Shown here: one piece after another, positions 1-8,944 of the stretch
How the letters are laid out: each line of letters begins with the position of its first letter
Numbering within the stretch: position 1 is the first letter of the stretch
DNA from: Imperialibacter roseus
GTDB taxonomy: Bacteria; Bacteroidota; Bacteroidia; Cytophagales; Cyclobacteriaceae
DNA: 64,000 nt
NCBI RefSeq assembly: GCF_032999765.1
Contig: NZ_CP136051.1
Coordinates: 5,970,501 to 6,034,500 of the forward strand
Reading direction: 5' to 3'
Made by a program: the position numbers and the translations under genes
Notes under the pieces: model-generated
Database searches by the model: none
The model's input: the letters and a program-made list of their open reading frames with translations, nothing else
What the model was told of the DNA's origin: nothing

Positions 1-2
1 CC

Positions 3-869
3 TTTAACCACATTTTCTTTACAGGAAGCTCGGCAGTAGGCAAAATAGTGATGGAGGCAGCAGCCAAAAACCTAAGCTCCGTTACCCTTGAACTTGGGGG
101 CAAGTCGCCCGTCATTATCGACAAAACGGCAAACTTGAAAGATGCTGCTGAAAAAATCGTCTGGGGAAAACTTCTTAATTGTGGCCAGACGTGTGTGTCA
201 CCTGACTACCTGTTCATTCACGAAAGTGTGAGAGAGTCATTTATGGAACACCTGAAATACTTTCTGGAGACGCTATTCAAACAGCCAGGCGAAAATTTTA
301 AAGAAACGCCTAACTACGCCCGGATCATCAATAAAAAGCACTATCAGCGGCTCTGTCAGGCTTTGAGCACGGCCATAGAAGACGGTGCCAGCCTGGTTTA
401 CGGTGGCGACGTTGATGAAACCGAAAACTTCATTTCTCCCACAGTCCTCGACAACGTGCCTCTCCACACCACCCTAATGAAAGAAGAAATTTTCGGCCCG
501 ATACTTCCGGTTAATACGTTTAAAAACCACGACGAGGTCATCCAATACATAAACGGACAACCCAAGGCCTTATCGCTTTATCTGTTTTCGAACGATAAGC
601 GCATTCAAAAAAGATACCGACTGGAAACCTCGTCAGGAACAGCCTGTGTGAATGACGTGGTAGTCCAATTCCAGCAGCCACACCTTCCCTTCGGTGGAGT
701 GAACGAAAGTGGCATCGGTAAGTCTCATGGACATTTTGGGTTTCTGGCCTTTTCAAATGAAAAAGCCTGGTTGAAACAAAGGGTCGGTTTCACCTCAGCC
801 AAATTGCTTTACCCGCCTTATAGTGCCGCAAAAAAACGGATTCTCAATATCCTTATGAAGTATTTCTGA
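3..869 (+). CDS. Aldehyde dehydrogenase, class 3 type (5' end cut by window)
   Basis: NAD(P)-dependent oxidation of an aldehyde to its carboxylic acid; the class-3 subgroup usually acts on fatty or aromatic aldehydes. The reading frame is open from the first bases, and the nucleotide-binding segment FFTGSSAVGK precedes the first ATG at 48, so the true start lies outside the window. Visible landmarks are LELGGKSP with the general-base Glu, NCGQTCVSPDY with the nucleophilic Cys, EEIFGPILPV, and the class-3 ending PFGGVNESGIGKSHGHFGF. The next gene, a GMC alcohol oxidase, begins 1 bp after the stop, so the two are almost certainly one operon for alcohol to aldehyde to acid. The exact substrate is inference. 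Confidence 0.93.
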   Translation, partial: FNHIFFTGSSAVGKIVMEAAAKNLSSVTLELGGKSPVIIDKTANLKDAAEKIVWGKLLNCGQTCVSPDYLFIHESVRESFMEHLKYFLETLFKQPGENFKETPNYARIINKKHYQRLCQALSTAIEDGASLVYGGDVDETENFISPTVLDNVPLHTTLMKEEIFGPILPVNTFKNHDEVIQYINGQPKALSLYLFSNDKRIQKRYRLETSSGTACVNDVVVQFQQPHLPFGGVNESGIGKSHGHFGFLAFSNEKAWLKQRVGFTSAKLLYPPYSAAKKRILNILMKYF

Positions 870-870
870 A

Positions 871-2847
871 ATGAAGCTTACAGAAAGACAGTGCAACATT
901 TTGGAGGAAGTGGCCAACACTTTCATCGCTCCCGACACCACCAATGGCGAGCACAAAGGTTTTTGGGCCTCGAAAGGAGCTGACAGGGTTGCCCCAGTCA
1001 AAGTTGCAGAGGTGATTGCCTCCCAGCCCCGGCCTGCACGTGAGGAATTTACCCAACTGCTGAAAATATTGGACAGCAACCTGCTCGGCATGACCTGGGC
1101 GGGGCCTATGAAGAAGTTTCTGGATCTGACTTTTCAACAAAGAGAAAAACTTTTCGTCACCTGGTCCAATAGCCCGGTAAAAAAGCTCCGGAAGGCATTC
1201 TCGTCTCTCAAAAAACTTTCAACTTTCATCTATTTCAGCTCGACTGAAGGCGGTTACCACCCCGACTTCAAGGCCATTCAGTATCCCGGCCCACTGTTGG
1301 GCGATGCGGACAAACTCCCCCGACTTTCTGAATTGCAGATTGACAACGATAGTGTCTTTAGCTGCGAAGTACTCGTGATCGGTAGCGGTGCGGGGGGTGG
1401 TGTGATAGCCGGTGAGCTGGCAGGCTCAGGCAAAGACGTTATCATCGCCGACAAAGGCCCTTACCTCCACGGCGCTGACTTCACTCAGGAAGAAGGAAAG
1501 ATGATTGAGACGTTGTATGACGGAAAGGGCGCTATCACGTCTTCCGACGGGCAGGTGAGCATTTTTGCTGGTAGCTGCGTAGGTGGCGGCACCACAGTCA
1601 ACTGGGCTGGTAGCTTCAGAACGCCCGACTATGTTCTTCAGGAATGGGCCAGCGAACATGGCGTGCCTTTCCTAGCTTCCCAATCATTTCAGGACAGCTT
1701 AAATGCTGTAGTTGCAGAAATAGGTGTCAACACCAACTACTCGCTTCACAACCTGCAAAATCAACTTCTGTTGGACGGCTCCAGGAAACTAGGTCAGCAA
1801 GTTGAACTCATTCCAAGAAATGAACGAAAGCCTGGCGCAGAAGACTTTCAAAAGCTGGGCTTCAGCAGCCTGGGCGACAGGTATGGGATCAAACAAGGCA
1901 CTGCTCAAACGTATATTCGAAAAGCGACAACTGCTGGTGCTCGCCTTCTTTCGCAGTGCCAAATTGAAAAGATAGCCATTAAAAATGGAAGAGCAACAGG
2001 TGCCGAAGCGGTTTGCTATTCACCAAAGGGCCACAAGAAAAAGGTTTTTATACAAGCAGAAAAAATCGTCGTAGCCGCTGGGGCTATTCAGACACCAGCG
2101 TTGCTGAAAAGAAGTGGACTCAAGCATGACCACATAGGAAAACACCTCCACCTTCACCCTACCGTAGGTATTAGCGCCACCTACATTCAAAAATCAGAAG
2201 CCTGGTTTGGGCCAATGATGTCTGTTGTCAATGATCAATTCGCCCGGTTGGATGGCAACTACGGTTTCAAGCTTGAAACGCCGCCCACACATCCCGGCCT
2301 CATTGCCATGTCTCTTCCCTGGTCCGGTGCCCGCCAATTCAAAGAAGACATGTTGAAGGCATCGCACATTGCTTCTTTCATAGCCATTGTAAGAGACAAG
2401 TTTCCGGGATACATCACTATCGACAAGGAAGGCCAACCCATTGTGCATTACAAACTTCACGGATTCGACTTGAAGCACCTCATTAACGGGATGGAAGAAG
2501 CGAGCCGGCTCCATTTTGTCAATGATTGCGAGCAGATTATCTATCCGCATTTCGGTAATCATCGCTTTAATAACACCGGCAAAAGAGCCGATCTTGAGAA
2601 GTTTATCCACAACCTGCCGGTCTGGGGATGGCGCCCAAATCAATTTTCGCTGTACAGTGCGCATCAAATGGGCACCTGCCGAATGGGGGAAGATAAAAAG
2701 ACGCACCCAACAGCACCTGACGGTAGCCTTTATGAAGTGCCCAACATCTACATCGGCGATGGGTCAGCTTTCCCGTCGGCTAGTGGCGTGAACCCCATGC
2801 TGAGCATCATGGCTCTTGCCCATCACACTGCCCAGGGACTAAAATAG
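871..2847 (+). CDS. GMC-family FAD-dependent alcohol oxidase/dehydrogenase
   Basis: Predicted flavoprotein oxidising an alcohol to an aldehyde. Of 658 residues, 1-150 form a helical N-terminal extension like that of long-chain fatty alcohol oxidases. The FAD-binding Rossmann motif GSGAGGGVIAGEL lies near 171-183. The C-terminal GMC part carries HQMGTCRMG near 598 and the active-site region GDGSAFPSASGVNPMLS near 630-646. No signal peptide is visible. The ATG is 1 bp after the aldehyde dehydrogenase stop, implying co-transcription and probable substrate hand-off. The family call is firm. The preference for long-chain alcohols is inferred from the N-terminal extension and the class-3 aldehyde dehydrogenase neighbour. 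Confidence 0.92.
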   Translation: MKLTERQCNILEEVANTFIAPDTTNGEHKGFWASKGADRVAPVKVAEVIASQPRPAREEFTQLLKILDSNLLGMTWAGPMKKFLDLTFQQREKLFVTWSNSPVKKLRKAFSSLKKLSTFIYFSSTEGGYHPDFKAIQYPGPLLGDADKLPRLSELQIDNDSVFSCEVLVIGSGAGGGVIAGELAGSGKDVIIADKGPYLHGADFTQEEGKMIETLYDGKGAITSSDGQVSIFAGSCVGGGTTVNWAGSFRTPDYVLQEWASEHGVPFLASQSFQDSLNAVVAEIGVNTNYSLHNLQNQLLLDGSRKLGQQVELIPRNERKPGAEDFQKLGFSSLGDRYGIKQGTAQTYIRKATTAGARLLSQCQIEKIAIKNGRATGAEAVCYSPKGHKKKVFIQAEKIVVAAGAIQTPALLKRSGLKHDHIGKHLHLHPTVGISATYIQKSEAWFGPMMSVVNDQFARLDGNYGFKLETPPTHPGLIAMSLPWSGARQFKEDMLKASHIASFIAIVRDKFPGYITIDKEGQPIVHYKLHGFDLKHLINGMEEASRLHFVNDCEQIIYPHFGNHRFNNTGKRADLEKFIHNLPVWGWRPNQFSLYSAHQMGTCRMGEDKKTHPTAPDGSLYEVPNIYIGDGSAFPSASGVNPMLSIMALAHHTAQGLK

Positions 2848-2907
2848 ATGCGTGCAAAAGCAATTCCATTTTTATAATTTCGTTCATCCAATTGTGACCA
2901 AAACTAT

Positions 2908-3309
2908 ATGCGCACTCTTTTAAAATGCTCTGTCGTACTTGTTGCCCTTACCCTTACCTTCTGCTCTGAAGGTGACAAAACCCAAAAGGCACTTCAGGGA
3001 AAATGGAAAGCTAACTGGACAACGAGCAAAGAAGCCTTCCCTGATGTTAGCGATGACATCGCCATGACCATGGAAGGGTGGATTGAATTCAATGCTGACG
3101 AAGTAACTATCACGGCCTATGGTTACCCTGGCTGCATATTTTCGGCCGACACACTTGAGCACTCGCAAAAATGGGCTATAAGAAACGATACGCTGGAGCT
3201 GTTGAATGAAGGCGACGTACACGGCATTGCCTACTTAATGAAAGAGAAGTCCGATGACCATATCCAGTTGGTACTGATGGGTGACATTTTTCTGGATCTC
3301 ACCAGATAA
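2908..3309 (+). CDS. Small predicted lipoprotein
   Basis: A 133-residue protein with a hydrophobic leader and lipobox ending LTFC at about residue 19, so probably an outer- or inner-membrane lipoprotein. The mature part (GKWKANWTTSK, WIEFNADEVTITAYGYPGC) reads like a short lipocalin-like beta-barrel with a GxW start motif, but I cannot assign a function. It follows the GMC gene by 60 bp on the same strand and ends directly against the convergent zinc alcohol dehydrogenase gene (0 bp between stops). Confidence 0.7.
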   Translation: MRTLLKCSVVLVALTLTFCSEGDKTQKALQGKWKANWTTSKEAFPDVSDDIAMTMEGWIEFNADEVTITAYGYPGCIFSADTLEHSQKWAIRNDTLELLNEGDVHGIAYLMKEKSDDHIQLVLMGDIFLDLTR

Positions 3310-4356
3310 TCAATTGTGCAGAATGATCTTTAAGCTCTTATCCAGCTTCTGATCAAAAATTCTATATCCTTCCACGCCTTGCGCTAAGGGGAGCCTGTGA
3401 GAGATAATTGCTGACAGGTCAATTTGCTGATCGCCAAGCAAAGGAAGCAGTTTTGACATGTAGTGCCTGGCAGGGCATCTTCCGGTTTTATACGTGATGT
3501 TCTTGTTGTAAGCATCAACGGGCGAAAAGGTGAAGTTGTTAGCGGTATGCACACCCACGGATGAAATAATTCCGCCGGGGCGCACCACATCGAAAGCCAA
3601 TTGTTGCGCAGAGGGATTTCCTACGACTTCCATCACAGCGTCGGCACCAATTCCATTGGTTTGCTCAAGAATAAACTGCTTAGCATCCGTTTTTGACAAG
3701 TCCACCGCTACGGCGCCATACCTTTGAGCGATAGCCATGCGCTCGGGCACGCTGTCCACCGCCCAAATTTCGTCAGCTCCCTGTATTTTTGCTGCCAGAA
3801 TAGCCATCAGCCCAACCGGGCCACACCCCAGCACCACATATCTTCCACCTGGCCTGACGCCAGCGTTTTCAGCACAAAAATAACCTGTACTGAAGATGTC
3901 ACCGGTGAGCAGTACCTGTTCTTCGCTAAGACCTTCGGGGGACTTAACCAACGTACTATCGGCAAGTGGCACTCTAACGTACTCAGCCTGTGCGCCATGA
4001 AGACCATGGCCATGCTCTACCCAACCATAAAGCTGCCCTTGCTGACATCTGCATGTAAGACCGATTTTGCAGAAATAACATACACCGCAACTCGTTGTGA
4101 AAGGGCTTACCACCCTGTCGCCTTTTTTAAGGCCAGTGACAGCACTTCCAATCTCCACCACCTCCCCAAAAAACTCATGGCCCATGACAGTTCCGTAGTC
4201 CAGCCCCTTTTCATGTTCCCGATAAACGTGTAAATCGGATCCACAAATAGCAGTGAGCACTACTTTTACAATCACATCTGTTGGTTGAATGATCGATGGA
4301 TCCGTAACCGTTTCAAAGCTCAGCTTCTCCTTTCCCTGAAATGTGATAGCTTTCAT
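3310..4356 (-). CDS. Zinc-dependent medium-chain alcohol dehydrogenase
   Basis: A 348-residue MDR-superfamily oxidoreductase, expected to oxidise an alcohol with NAD(P). The catalytic-zinc Cys lies in AICGSDLHVYREHE and is followed by GHEFFGEVVEIGS. The structural-zinc cysteines are in CGVCYFCKIGLTCRC near 90-105, and the Rossmann motif is VVLGCGPVGLMAI near 175. The C-terminal half is a typical dehydrogenase domain. The family is close to formaldehyde- or threonine-dehydrogenase-like enzymes, but substrate cannot be read from sequence. It lies 7 bp downstream of uvrA on the same strand, so it may be read through from uvrA. Confidence 0.9.
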   Translation of the reverse strand: MKAITFQGKEKLSFETVTDPSIIQPTDVIVKVVLTAICGSDLHVYREHEKGLDYGTVMGHEFFGEVVEIGSAVTGLKKGDRVVSPFTTSCGVCYFCKIGLTCRCQQGQLYGWVEHGHGLHGAQAEYVRVPLADSTLVKSPEGLSEEQVLLTGDIFSTGYFCAENAGVRPGGRYVVLGCGPVGLMAILAAKIQGADEIWAVDSVPERMAIAQRYGAVAVDLSKTDAKQFILEQTNGIGADAVMEVVGNPSAQQLAFDVVRPGGIISSVGVHTANNFTFSPVDAYNKNITYKTGRCPARHYMSKLLPLLGDQQIDLSAIISHRLPLAQGVEGYRIFDQKLDKSLKIILHN

Positions 4357-4363
4357 CAGACTC

Positions 4364-7189
4364 TTAGTTAAGCTTTTCCTTCAAATATTGAGCTGTGTGG
4401 TTCCCCTTCAGCTTTACCATGTCTTCCGGCAAACCAGCGAAGCCAATGGTGCCTCCATCAATTCCACCCTCCGGGCCAATATCTATGATCCAATCGGCAT
4501 TTTTCACAATCTCCATGTTGTGCTCGATAATCAACACTGAATTCCCCTGGTTCACCAAAGCATTGAGAGCATCCAGTAGTTTTTTGATGTCATGAAAGTG
4601 AAGGCCAGTGGTGGGTTCGTCAAAAATGAAGAGAATATGCTCGCTACTGCCGGCATTTCGCTTTCCGATAAAAGAGGCAAGTTTCACTCGCTGTGCTTCA
4701 CCGCCAGACAAAGAGTTCGACGATTGCCCAAGCTTCACATACCCAAGCCCAACCTCGAGCAATGGTTTCATTTTGTTAATTATTCCTGGTTTGTCTGAGA
4801 AAAAACCTATGCTTTCTTCCACCGTCAGGTCAAGCACTTCGGCGATGTCCTTGTCTTTATATTTTACTTCCAGCACCTCGTCTTTGAAGCGCTTGCCATG
4901 GCAGGTATCACACAATAGTCGGATATCTGCCATAAACTGCATTTCAATTTTTACTTCACCCTCACCCTGGCAGGTTTCGCAACGGCCACCTTCCACATTG
5001 AAAGAGAAGCTTGCTGGCTTCAGACCTCGTTGCTTAGCCAGTGGTTGCTCTGAGAACAATTGTCGGATCACGTCGTACGCTTTCACGTAAGTCACCGGAT
5101 TGGATCGTGACGACTTGCCGATGGGGTTCTGGTCTACGAACTCTATTTGTGTGATCCGTTTGTAATCTCCTTCGAGCTTATCGAACTTGCCGGTGGCCTC
5201 ATTCACGGTTCCGAGTATCTTCCCTATCGCAGGGTAAAGAATCCTTTTTACCAGCGTAGACTTGCCTGAGCCGCTGACGCCAGTCACCACCGTCATCACG
5301 CCCAGCGGCAGCTCCATCTTCACATTCTTGAGGTTATTCTCTCTGGCTCCGGAAATCAATACCGACTCATTCCACTTTCGTCTCTTCTTGGGCACCTCAA
5401 TCACATCTCTGCCGTTCAGAAAGCGGGCGGTATGAGACACATCTTCCGTAAGTATCTGAGCCCAGTCGCCCTGAAACACAAGCTCGCCTCCATGGCTGCC
5501 AGCTCCGGGCCCAATATCAATGATCTGGTCGGCGGCTTTCATCACCTCCTCCTCGTGTTCTACTACTATTACCGAATTGCCCAGATTACGAAGGGTTAGC
5601 AGCACTTCAATAAGCCTTGAGGTGTCTCTGGGGTGCAGGCCGATGCTCGGTTCATCCAAAATATACATGGAACCCACCAGTGCACTGCCGAGTGAGGTGG
5701 CCAGCTTTATTCGTTGAAATTCGCCCCCCGAAAGTGTGCTGGTTAAGCGGTTTAGAGTCAAATAACCAAGGCCTACCTGATCGAGATACGTTAGCCTGTT
5801 GATTATCTCCGTTAATATGCGCTTGCTCACCTTTCTGTCGTGCTCGGTAAGCTCAAGGCCCTGCAAAACCTGCAGCACCTGAGAAACAGGCATTAGCACG
5901 AGGTCGGTGATAGAGTGGCCGTCGATTCTCACATAGGCCGCATCTTTCCGCAACCTAGTACCTCTGCAGTCAGGACACACAGTTCTGCCTCTGTAGCGGC
6001 TGAGCATCACCCTGTACTGAATCTTGTGAGTCTGGCCCTCCAGGTATTTAAAAAAAGCATGAAGGCCTTCAAAGTATTTGTTGCCGGTCCACAGCAACTG
6101 ATACTGCTCGGGCGTCAACTCGTTAACGGCCCTATGGATGGGGTAGTCAAACCTAATTCCATTTTTTAAAAGGGGTTGTGCCCAGGCTTGCATGGTTTCG
6201 CCACGCCACGGGGCCACCGCCCCTTCATACACAGACAGACTTTTGTCTGGAATTACCAGGTCTTCGTCGATGCCAAGGATTTTCCCGAAACCTTCGCAGG
6301 TTCTACAGGCTCCGTATGGGTTATTGAAGCTGAACAGATTAACACTAGGTTCTTCAAATCGGATACCATCAAGCTCAAACTTATCTGAAAATTCACGCCT
6401 CCCCACTCCCAGCACATCCACATAGCAGGTGCCTTCTCCTTCGAAAAAAGCTGTTTGTATTGAATCTGAAAGCCTGTACTGGTTATCTTCATCTTCGGGC
6501 TGTGCCGATGCCCGGTCTATAAGTATTTCAAGATTCTCGGGTTTTTCCAGACCTTCTTTTTTCTCCACCAAATCTTCTATTTGAAGTATCTCTCCATCGA
6601 GAACTAATCGGGTATACCCTTTGCTAAGCAAAATCCGAAATTCATCGTCCAGCGTCCTCTCAGTTTTCAAACGCAGCGGGCAAGTGACTACCAGCTTCGC
6701 CCCGGCCTTGTGACTATATATCCAGTCCACTACGTCGGTAACCGAATCTCTTCGAACCACCTCACCACTTACCGGCGAATAGGTCACACCTATCCTGGCG
6801 AACAACAGTTTCATGTAGTCGTAAATTTCTGTTGTTGTGCCAACAGTCGACCTTGGATTACGGGTATTTACCTTTTGTTCGATAGCAATCGCCGGGGAAA
6901 CTCCTTTTATGTACTCCACTTCGGGTTTCTCCATGCGCCCCAGAAACTGACGGGCATAGGAACTAAGGCTCTCCACGTATTTTCTTTGACCTTCTGCAAA
7001 AAGGGTATCAAATGCCAGAGAAGACTTGCCCGAGCCGGACAGGCCTGTGATCACCACGAGCTTGTTTCTCGGAATGGCGACGCTAACATTCTTCAGGTTA
7101 TTTACTTTGGCACCCTTTATGATGATATACTTACGTGGGTCAAGGTCATCAAAGGCCACTGCCTTGTCATTCAATATGCTTACTTCCAT
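4364..7189 (-). CDS. uvrA: Excinuclease ABC subunit A (UvrA)
   Basis: Damage-recognition ATPase of nucleotide excision repair, acting as a dimer with UvrB. It has 941 residues and two ABC ATPase modules: Walker A GLSGSGKSS near 50 and GVSGSGKST near 640, with LSGGE signatures in both halves. The C-terminal zinc finger is intact (CETCQGEGE ... CDTCHGKRF). The first zinc module keeps only its second pair (CRTCEGFGKILG). The usual first CxxC before LFSFNNP is absent and the segment reads EFSDKFELDG instead, a form I recall in other Bacteroidota UvrA proteins. A CPDCRGTRL motif is also present. Identification is secure. Confidence 0.97.
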   Translation of the reverse strand: MEVSILNDKAVAFDDLDPRKYIIIKGAKVNNLKNVSVAIPRNKLVVITGLSGSGKSSLAFDTLFAEGQRKYVESLSSYARQFLGRMEKPEVEYIKGVSPAIAIEQKVNTRNPRSTVGTTTEIYDYMKLLFARIGVTYSPVSGEVVRRDSVTDVVDWIYSHKAGAKLVVTCPLRLKTERTLDDEFRILLSKGYTRLVLDGEILQIEDLVEKKEGLEKPENLEILIDRASAQPEDEDNQYRLSDSIQTAFFEGEGTCYVDVLGVGRREFSDKFELDGIRFEEPSVNLFSFNNPYGACRTCEGFGKILGIDEDLVIPDKSLSVYEGAVAPWRGETMQAWAQPLLKNGIRFDYPIHRAVNELTPEQYQLLWTGNKYFEGLHAFFKYLEGQTHKIQYRVMLSRYRGRTVCPDCRGTRLRKDAAYVRIDGHSITDLVLMPVSQVLQVLQGLELTEHDRKVSKRILTEIINRLTYLDQVGLGYLTLNRLTSTLSGGEFQRIKLATSLGSALVGSMYILDEPSIGLHPRDTSRLIEVLLTLRNLGNSVIVVEHEEEVMKAADQIIDIGPGAGSHGGELVFQGDWAQILTEDVSHTARFLNGRDVIEVPKKRRKWNESVLISGARENNLKNVKMELPLGVMTVVTGVSGSGKSTLVKRILYPAIGKILGTVNEATGKFDKLEGDYKRITQIEFVDQNPIGKSSRSNPVTYVKAYDVIRQLFSEQPLAKQRGLKPASFSFNVEGGRCETCQGEGEVKIEMQFMADIRLLCDTCHGKRFKDEVLEVKYKDKDIAEVLDLTVEESIGFFSDKPGIINKMKPLLEVGLGYVKLGQSSNSLSGGEAQRVKLASFIGKRNAGSSEHILFIFDEPTTGLHFHDIKKLLDALNALVNQGNSVLIIEHNMEIVKNADWIIDIGPEGGIDGGTIGFAGLPEDMVKLKGNHTAQYLKEKLN

Positions 7190-7212
7190 TTATTCCGGGG
7201 GGTATTACAACG

Positions 7213-7247
7213 CAAACTTAAGTCTATAATGGTGAATTGCAGTTCAA
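7213..7247 (-). promoter_or_regulatory. Possible uvrA promoter
   Basis: On the minus strand, TAAGTTTG (7220 down to 7213) matches the Bacteroidota -7 consensus TAnnTTTG exactly. A TTG at 7247-7245 could be the -33 element, but the spacer is 24 nt, slightly longer than the usual 17-23. It would start transcription close to 7206, shortly before the uvrA ATG. No obvious LexA-like site was seen. Confidence 0.33.
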
Positions 7248-7466
7248 TTGTTTCATTTAAGGTAAACCAAGATAAACGAAGGTTATCCACACATTATTAT
7301 CTATACAAAACTTTTGTGCGAAAAATTTTTATGTGCGGAAATGAATGACTAAAATTCACATCTTAACATAGAAATAATAGTGCACGAAGCACATAGAATT
7401 AACCACTTTAAACCTCTAACTGTTACAATATGGCATAAACCTCTACGTTACTAAAAGTGAAGTTTG

Positions 7467-8066
7467 ATGAGCAAGAATGAAATTAGTGACAGCCAATTAG
7501 TAACGCTGTACAGAAACGGGGACGAAGAAGCCTTTAGTACACTGTTAAACAGGCACAAGAACAGAGTTTATACAACGATTTATTTAATTGTAAAAGACCG
7601 TTATGTGGCTGAAGATTTATTGCAGGATTCATTTATAAAGGCCGTTAAGACGATTAAGTCTGGCCGGTATAATGAAGAAGGAAAGTTCCTGCCATGGATA
7701 CTTCGAATAGCCCATAATTTGGCCATAGATTATTTTCGAAAGGAGAAGCGCTACCCTGTGGTAGTGATGGAGGATGGCTCCAAGGTATTCAACACCCTTG
7801 AGTTTGCTGAAGATCCGATCGAGAATAAACAGATTAAGATGGAAACCCATCAAATGCTCAGGCAGTTGATACAGGAGTTGCCCGAGGCTCAGAAGGAAGT
7901 ATTGATTATGCGTCACTACATGCAGATGAGCTTTCAGGACATTGCTGATTCAACAGGTGTTAGTATCAACACCGCTCTGGGCCGAATGCGGTATGCTCTC
8001 ATTAATCTGAGGAAGAGAATGCAGCAAACAAGTATAGCCTATGACAAAAACATTTACAGAAAATGA
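7467..8066 (+). CDS. ECF-type RNA polymerase sigma factor
   Basis: A 199-residue sigma-70-family factor. Region 2 is seen as LLNRHKNRVYTTIYLIVKD, AEDLLQDSFIKAVK and FLPWILRIAHNLAIDYFRK. Region 4 is LPEAQKEVLIMRHYMQMSFQ followed by a helix-turn-helix (DIADSTGVSINTALGRMRYA). The ATG at 7467 is preferred over an in-frame TTG one codon earlier. The 3' end overlaps the start of the next small gene by 26 bp, so they are translationally coupled. Regulon unknown. Confidence 0.92.
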   Translation: MSKNEISDSQLVTLYRNGDEEAFSTLLNRHKNRVYTTIYLIVKDRYVAEDLLQDSFIKAVKTIKSGRYNEEGKFLPWILRIAHNLAIDYFRKEKRYPVVVMEDGSKVFNTLEFAEDPIENKQIKMETHQMLRQLIQELPEAQKEVLIMRHYMQMSFQDIADSTGVSINTALGRMRYALINLRKRMQQTSIAYDKNIYRK

Positions 8067-8280
8067 CCTGATACGGTATGTATATGGAGAGACTTCAGAA
8101 ATAGAAAATAACGAAATCGAAAGTGCTTTGCTATGCGATAGCGAAGTGCAGGAGCAGTTTGCTCAGCTGATTGAGATCACTCAGCAGCTTAGCTGCGTCG
8201 ACTATTTTCCTTCTGAAAACTCGGTGAAAAATATCCTTGATAAAGCCAAAGAACTAAATTTGCAGTCTATCGCTAAATAG
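8041..8280 (+). CDS. Small acidic protein overlapping the sigma factor gene
   Basis: A 79-residue hydrophilic protein with no membrane segment and no zinc-binding His-Cys motif. It starts inside the sigma-factor gene (26-bp overlap) and is followed after 10 bp by nth. Position directly behind an ECF sigma gene suggests a regulator of it, for example a short cytoplasmic anti-sigma-like protein; the helical region (SALLCDSEVQEQFAQLIEIT) resembles the N-terminal part of some anti-sigma factors. That is inference from context and weak resemblance. Confidence 0.75.
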   Translation: MTKTFTENDLIRYVYGETSEIENNEIESALLCDSEVQEQFAQLIEITQQLSCVDYFPSENSVKNILDKAKELNLQSIAK

Positions 8281-8290
8281 TGAGAGACTG

Positions 8291-8941
8291 ATGACACGCA
8301 AAGAGCGCTACGAGGCTTTTATAAATTTCTTTACTGAGCACTTTCCTGAACCAGAAACAGAGTTGCACTATGGCAACCCTTTTGAATTGCTGGTTGCGGT
8401 GGTTCTGAGTGCCCAGTGCACTGATAAAAGGATCAACCTGGTAACACCCGCTCTATTCAAGGATTTCCCGACCCCTGCTCATTTGGCGGCTACCACTTTC
8501 GATGTGCTTTTTCCGTATATCAGAAGTGTGTCTTACCCCAATAACAAGACCAAGCACCTGATTGGGCTGGGCAAAAAGCTGGTAGAAAACTTCAATTCCG
8601 AAGTTCCGGGCACAATTGAGGATCTTCAAACCCTGCCCGGCGTGGGGAGAAAGACTGCCAACGTAATTGCATCGGTGATATACAATCAGCCGACAATGGC
8701 CGTAGACACCCATGTTTTTCGGGTATCGAAACGGCTTGGGTTGGTAACAAAAACCGCCAATACACCGCTGGAGGTAGAAAAACAGCTTGTAAAATACATC
8801 CCCGAGGAGCATATACCCAAAGCCCACCATTGGCTGATCCTGCATGGCAGGTATACATGCCTGGCACGCACTCCGAAATGCGAAGTGTGTGCTATTACGT
8901 CCTTTTGCAGCTACTATGAAAACTCGCTGAAGCAGCGTTGA
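8291..8941 (+). CDS. nth: Endonuclease III, DNA glycosylase/AP lyase
   Basis: Base-excision repair enzyme removing oxidised pyrimidines. It has 216 residues. The helix-hairpin-helix LPGVGRKTANVI carries the catalytic Lys, followed by the catalytic Asp in AVDTHVFRVSKR. The [4Fe-4S] ligands at the C-terminus follow the exact C-x6-C-x2-C-x5-C pattern (CLARTPKCEVCAITSFC). It lies 10 bp after the small gene and 3 bp before the glycosyltransferase gene, so sigma factor, small protein, nth and glycosyltransferase may share a transcript. Confidence 0.96.
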   Translation: MTRKERYEAFINFFTEHFPEPETELHYGNPFELLVAVVLSAQCTDKRINLVTPALFKDFPTPAHLAATTFDVLFPYIRSVSYPNNKTKHLIGLGKKLVENFNSEVPGTIEDLQTLPGVGRKTANVIASVIYNQPTMAVDTHVFRVSKRLGLVTKTANTPLEVEKQLVKYIPEEHIPKAHHWLILHGRYTCLARTPKCEVCAITSFCSYYENSLKQR

Positions 8942-8944
8942 TCC

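Noticed and set aside
7190-7466. Search for RNA genes in the 277-bp uvrA-sigma gap
   Set aside because: AT-rich with no convincing hairpin, tRNA or riboswitch; only a weak uvrA promoter was kept.
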